From contig JAITAT010000242.1 in the NCBI GenBank assembly GCA_031283975.1, positions 1 through 8,993 on the forward strand: a DNA stretch of 8,993 nt, in the 5' to 3' direction. The notes beneath the pieces are model-generated. The model searched no databases. It was given only the letters and a program-made list of their open reading frames with translations, and was not told where the DNA came from. The stretch is from Synergistaceae bacterium (GTDB lineage Bacteria; Synergistota; Synergistia; Synergistales; Synergistaceae). Below, one piece after another: positions 6,376 through 8,993 of the stretch (positions are counted from its first letter, which is position 1; each line of letters opens with the position of its first letter). A program made the position numbers and the translations under genes.

Positions 6376-6454
6376 TGTCAGCGGAACAGTTGTTTTCGGC
6401 GGCATCTTTATTTCCTTGATACGCGCGGTGACGATGAACACGCGGAGATCAGTC
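6376..6454. other. Spacer between convergent genes, no clear terminator
   Basis: This 79-base gap separates the gpt stop from the stop of the large minus-strand gene. I searched both strands for a GC-rich stem followed by a T-run and found only weak, mismatched pairings, such as the CGCG copies around 6422 and 6440. No gene, repeat or attachment site is evident. Confidence 0.5.
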
Positions 6455-8993
6455 TCAATGACCTTCCAGCGCCTCGTATTCGTAGAAATCGGGCACGTAG
6501 GAGATGAGCCCGCTCACGTTTTCCGGAAGCGCTTCGATTATCTTGTGACGCGATTCATATATGAGGTACGGCTTGCTTCCGTCCTGTTTGTAAAGACAGA
6601 TATCGCGCCCGTTTATTATCACGACCTGAACCGGGTTGAAGCTATCGGCGAAATATATCTTCTGGTCGTCGCGGTTCAGGTAATAGCACGTTCCGCTATA
6701 TACAGGGTACGCCACGCCGTCATCGTATCTCTCTTTCGTCTCGGCGAATTCGAGGTTTTCGACATATATCGGCAATATGAAAAATTCCTTGAATCCGGCG
6801 CGAACGCGCTTGATTTCCAGCAGTTTGTTGTCGAAATGGAAGATATCGACGTCCCCCAAAATGCACGAACCGGTGCGGATCATTTTCCTCTCGGCTTGAA
6901 ACAGGCCGTCCGACAGTGAAAATACTTTGTAGTGATAATTTCCGTGGGGAAGCTCGCAGCGGTTGGATATGACGGTCTCCAGAGCGCTAATCTCGTATGT
7001 CCCGCTCTTTCTTCCTTTGAATAAATACTCCAATTTCGCGTCGTCCGGGCCTATGAAAGCCGCCGGGTTTTTGAGCGTCAGAGTCCCGTCGCGCATTTCG
7101 AACCTTGGGTTCTCTCCGAACGTCTCTCTCAGGCATATCGAAAAGAGATCGTGGCACGAACTGTCGTACTCGCCGTCCAATAGCAGTTGAACCGGAATGA
7201 CGTCCTCGTCCCTTGTAAAGTCGGAATGCGCGGCGTAAGCGCCGATGTCGAAGACGGCGGAGCCGCGCTCCCGTTTCGCGCATTCGATTATTTGTTCGCC
7301 TATTCTCAGCTTGCACGTTATCTTCTCCGGGCAGACCACAACGACACGCGCTTCTTCGGTTATATTTCCGCGCCACACAGTCATCCCGGATTCGGACGTT
7401 TCTCCGTCCGGCAGGGGTGGTTCCATGCGCCACGCGGCAATGGGAATTTTTATTTTCAGGTCTCCGTCGCCAAACGGAATCAGCTTGTACTCCCCTTCTC
7501 CGACGCCGAACTCCGTCTGCCCGCCATTGTGCTCAATTCTCGCCGTTCCATCCGCGCCGCCGAAATAATACGGCCTGTCGAACGCTATCCGAAGATCCTT
7601 TATGACATAGCAGCAAAAACGGCAGACCTCCTCGGCGGTTCTTTCCGTATCGGCGACGACGATATCCAGAAACCCGTCTCTAATCATGTCGTCGGCGGCA
7701 TCGATAACGCAGTTCACAGTTCCATCCGGCCCTCCGGCGCCGCTCTCCCGGAAGGGATAGATTCTTCCGTTCACTCTGAAAGCGTACCTGCCGAGGTCAT
7801 GTTCTTTCGGGACTCGCGCCGTGACGGAAACATCTCCGCTGTAGACCTTGTATTCGCCGCCGCCGGACAGGTACGTCACTTCGTCGCTTGGATTCGGGGA
7901 TATCAAAATTTCGACCGACTCGTCCTTAAAATCGGAGCATACTATATGCCCGTCGAGAATCAATCCAAACCGTTCGGAAAATTTGACGGCGCGCATCTGC
8001 CCGGAAGCGGAACTGACGATTCTGTCGTCGCCGGACCTCTCGAAAGACAGCTCCCTGTCACCGGTGGTGAAAAAGCTGAAAATGCCCGTTCCGATATTCT
8101 GAACCGGCAGTTCCCCATAGCCCTTGAACGCGATGACTTCGCGGAAGAGCGACGTTTTGGAGTCATACACCGTTCTGCCGTCCATAAGAATTTTGACCCT
8201 TATCCGCAAATCTTTCCTCGACGCGAAATCGGACATGGCAAAGAGGGAAATTCTCCTTCCCTCAGCGGACCATGAGAACTCGTCGCCGTATATGCCCAGA
8301 GGCTCGCGGGAAAACCCTCCGCCGCACACGATCTCGGCGAACACATCGGGAGAGCGGCTCGATTCGCGTTTCAGACGGAAATCCGGTATGACAAGTTCTA
8401 CCGCGCCGGAATTCGCGACCTCGTAAAACGGGCGTATATCGCCGTATTCCATGGCGATCGGAAGCTTCGCGGCCCGCAATGATCCGGCCGGGACGGAGGT
8501 TTTTTTATGGAACCAGCAGTTAAGCAGTTCGTCGAGATATGTCCTGTTTTCAATCCTGCCGCCGGAATAAAGCCTGTCGAGCTTCTCCAATATGTCCCCG
8601 GCAAAATTTCTGAAAAATATCGGACGTTTTCGCAAAAGAACGGCAAGACCCGTCAGAAGCCCGGAATATCTGCCCTTGAGAACTGCCGCGCCTGGATCTT
8701 CCGGGCAATCTTCGAAAAGACGCTGCATTTCGTCCGGCATCGCGGCGAGCGCGGGATCCCCTTTCACGATCGCTCCCCGCAGGTTGTTCGCGTAAAAATC
8801 GGACAGAAAATCGAAAAACGAGAACATGCTTTCGCGCGGCGCGAGCGAGTGAGCCATTATCGCGGCGTAATATTCCCTCTTGCCGGTTTTAGGCTCGATG
8901 GAGAAAAATCTGTTATGCGACTTCATAGTCTCATAAACGGCGTTGCACATCGTGCCGCGCAGGGTTTCCTCCGCGCTCTTCTCGAAACCGAAC
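6455..8993 (-). CDS. Very large unrecognised protein with serial beta-rich modules, 5' end beyond window
   Basis: The stop is TGA at 6455-6457. The frame is open to the window edge, giving at least 845 codons. The first internal ATG (8950) lacks a well-placed ribosome site (GGAGGAA lies 16 bases away), and the 14 residues before it read naturally, so the true start is probably outside. Numbering from that ATG, residues 1-150 look helical, with an aromatic stretch FSFFDFLSDFYANNLRGA at 43-60. From about 180 to 700 the sequence is dominated by short beta-strands with glycine/aspartate turns, resembling several Ig-like sandwiches of about 90-130 residues (for example ELVIPDFRL, RYAFRVNGRIYPF, DLKIKIPIAAW). 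The C-terminal part is rich in tyrosine, including CYYLNRDDQKIYFADSF (755-771) and SKPYLIYESRHKIIEALP (792-809). There are many scattered cysteines, including CRFCC at 443-447. No signal peptide, membrane span, nuclease, ATPase or other catalytic motif was found. Coding style resembles the neighbours. Function unknown. Confidence 0.85.
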   Translation of the reverse strand, partial: FGFEKSAEETLRGTMCNAVYETMKSHNRFFSIEPKTGKREYYAAIMAHSLAPRESMFSFFDFLSDFYANNLRGAIVKGDPALAAMPDEMQRLFEDCPEDPGAAVLKGRYSGLLTGLAVLLRKRPIFFRNFAGDILEKLDRLYSGGRIENRTYLDELLNCWFHKKTSVPAGSLRAAKLPIAMEYGDIRPFYEVANSGAVELVIPDFRLKRESSRSPDVFAEIVCGGGFSREPLGIYGDEFSWSAEGRRISLFAMSDFASRKDLRIRVKILMDGRTVYDSKTSLFREVIAFKGYGELPVQNIGTGIFSFFTTGDRELSFERSGDDRIVSSASGQMRAVKFSERFGLILDGHIVCSDFKDESVEILISPNPSDEVTYLSGGGEYKVYSGDVSVTARVPKEHDLGRYAFRVNGRIYPFRESGAGGPDGTVNCVIDAADDMIRDGFLDIVVADTERTAEEVCRFCCYVIKDLRIAFDRPYYFGGADGTARIEHNGGQTEFGVGEGEYKLIPFGDGDLKIKIPIAAWRMEPPLPDGETSESGMTVWRGNITEEARVVVVCPEKITCKLRIGEQIIECAKRERGSAVFDIGAYAAHSDFTRDEDVIPVQLLLDGEYDSSCHDLFSICLRETFGENPRFEMRDGTLTLKNPAAFIGPDDAKLEYLFKGRKSGTYEISALETVISNRCELPHGNYHYKVFSLSDGLFQAERKMIRTGSCILGDVDIFHFDNKLLEIKRVRAGFKEFFILPIYVENLEFAETKERYDDGVAYPVYSGTCYYLNRDDQKIYFADSFNPVQVVIINGRDICLYKQDGSKPYLIYESRHKIIEALPENVSGLISYVPDFYEYEALEGH

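Noticed and set aside
6376..6454. Bidirectional terminator between gpt and the large gene
   Set aside because: Only weak mismatched stems can be drawn and there is no T-run next to a GC-rich stem on either strand.
7187..8275. 362-codon open frame on the plus strand
   Set aside because: It is antisense to the large minus-strand gene, shows no recognisable motif, and the opposite frame is continuous and protein-like over the full length. It reflects codon bias on the other strand.

Overview
The window looks like a stretch of chromosome from a Gram-negative-type (diderm) bacterium, moderately GC-rich by eye. It encodes lipopolysaccharide-export proteins (LptA, LptB) and several exported proteins with ordinary signal peptides. 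A Synergistota-like anaerobe is my best guess from gene order and protein style, but nothing here proves the taxon. No rRNA, tRNA, CRISPR array, insertion sequence or integrase was recognised.

Layout. Positions 1-5676 form one compact minus-strand gene train. In transcription order it is: a periplasmic purine-type binding protein of the BMP family (5676-4585), LptA/OstA (4572-3715), the LptB ATPase (3714-2989), the lipid II flippase MurJ (2995-1424), an unrecognised secreted protein (1419-820), a 57-residue cysteine-rich zinc-ribbon protein (778-605), and the first 199 residues of TsaD, which runs off the left edge (597-1). Most junctions overlap or are under 15 bases, the longest gap is 41 bases, and no terminator is visible, so a single operon is likely. 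A good sigma70-type promoter lies just upstream of the binding-protein gene (5763-5735).

Positions 5677-5832 are a divergent control region. It holds the minus-strand promoter, a plus-strand promoter and a perfect 6-bp inverted repeat. The plus-strand promoter serves gpt (5833-6375), a xanthine/guanine phosphoribosyltransferase. A purine-salvage enzyme and a possible purine-binding protein back to back suggest a shared purine theme.

Positions 6376-6454 are a short spacer between convergent genes. From 6455 to the right edge runs the 3' part of a very large minus-strand gene. At least 845 residues are visible and the reading frame is still open at the edge. It has a helical N-terminal part followed by a long beta-rich region that looks like serial Ig-like sandwiches. 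I do not recognise the family. It is the most likely accessory element here and may belong to a multi-gene system to the right of the window.

Functionally, the left train combines outer-membrane LPS export (LptA, LptB), peptidoglycan precursor flipping (MurJ) and tRNA t6A synthesis (TsaD), with two uncharacterised proteins embedded among them.
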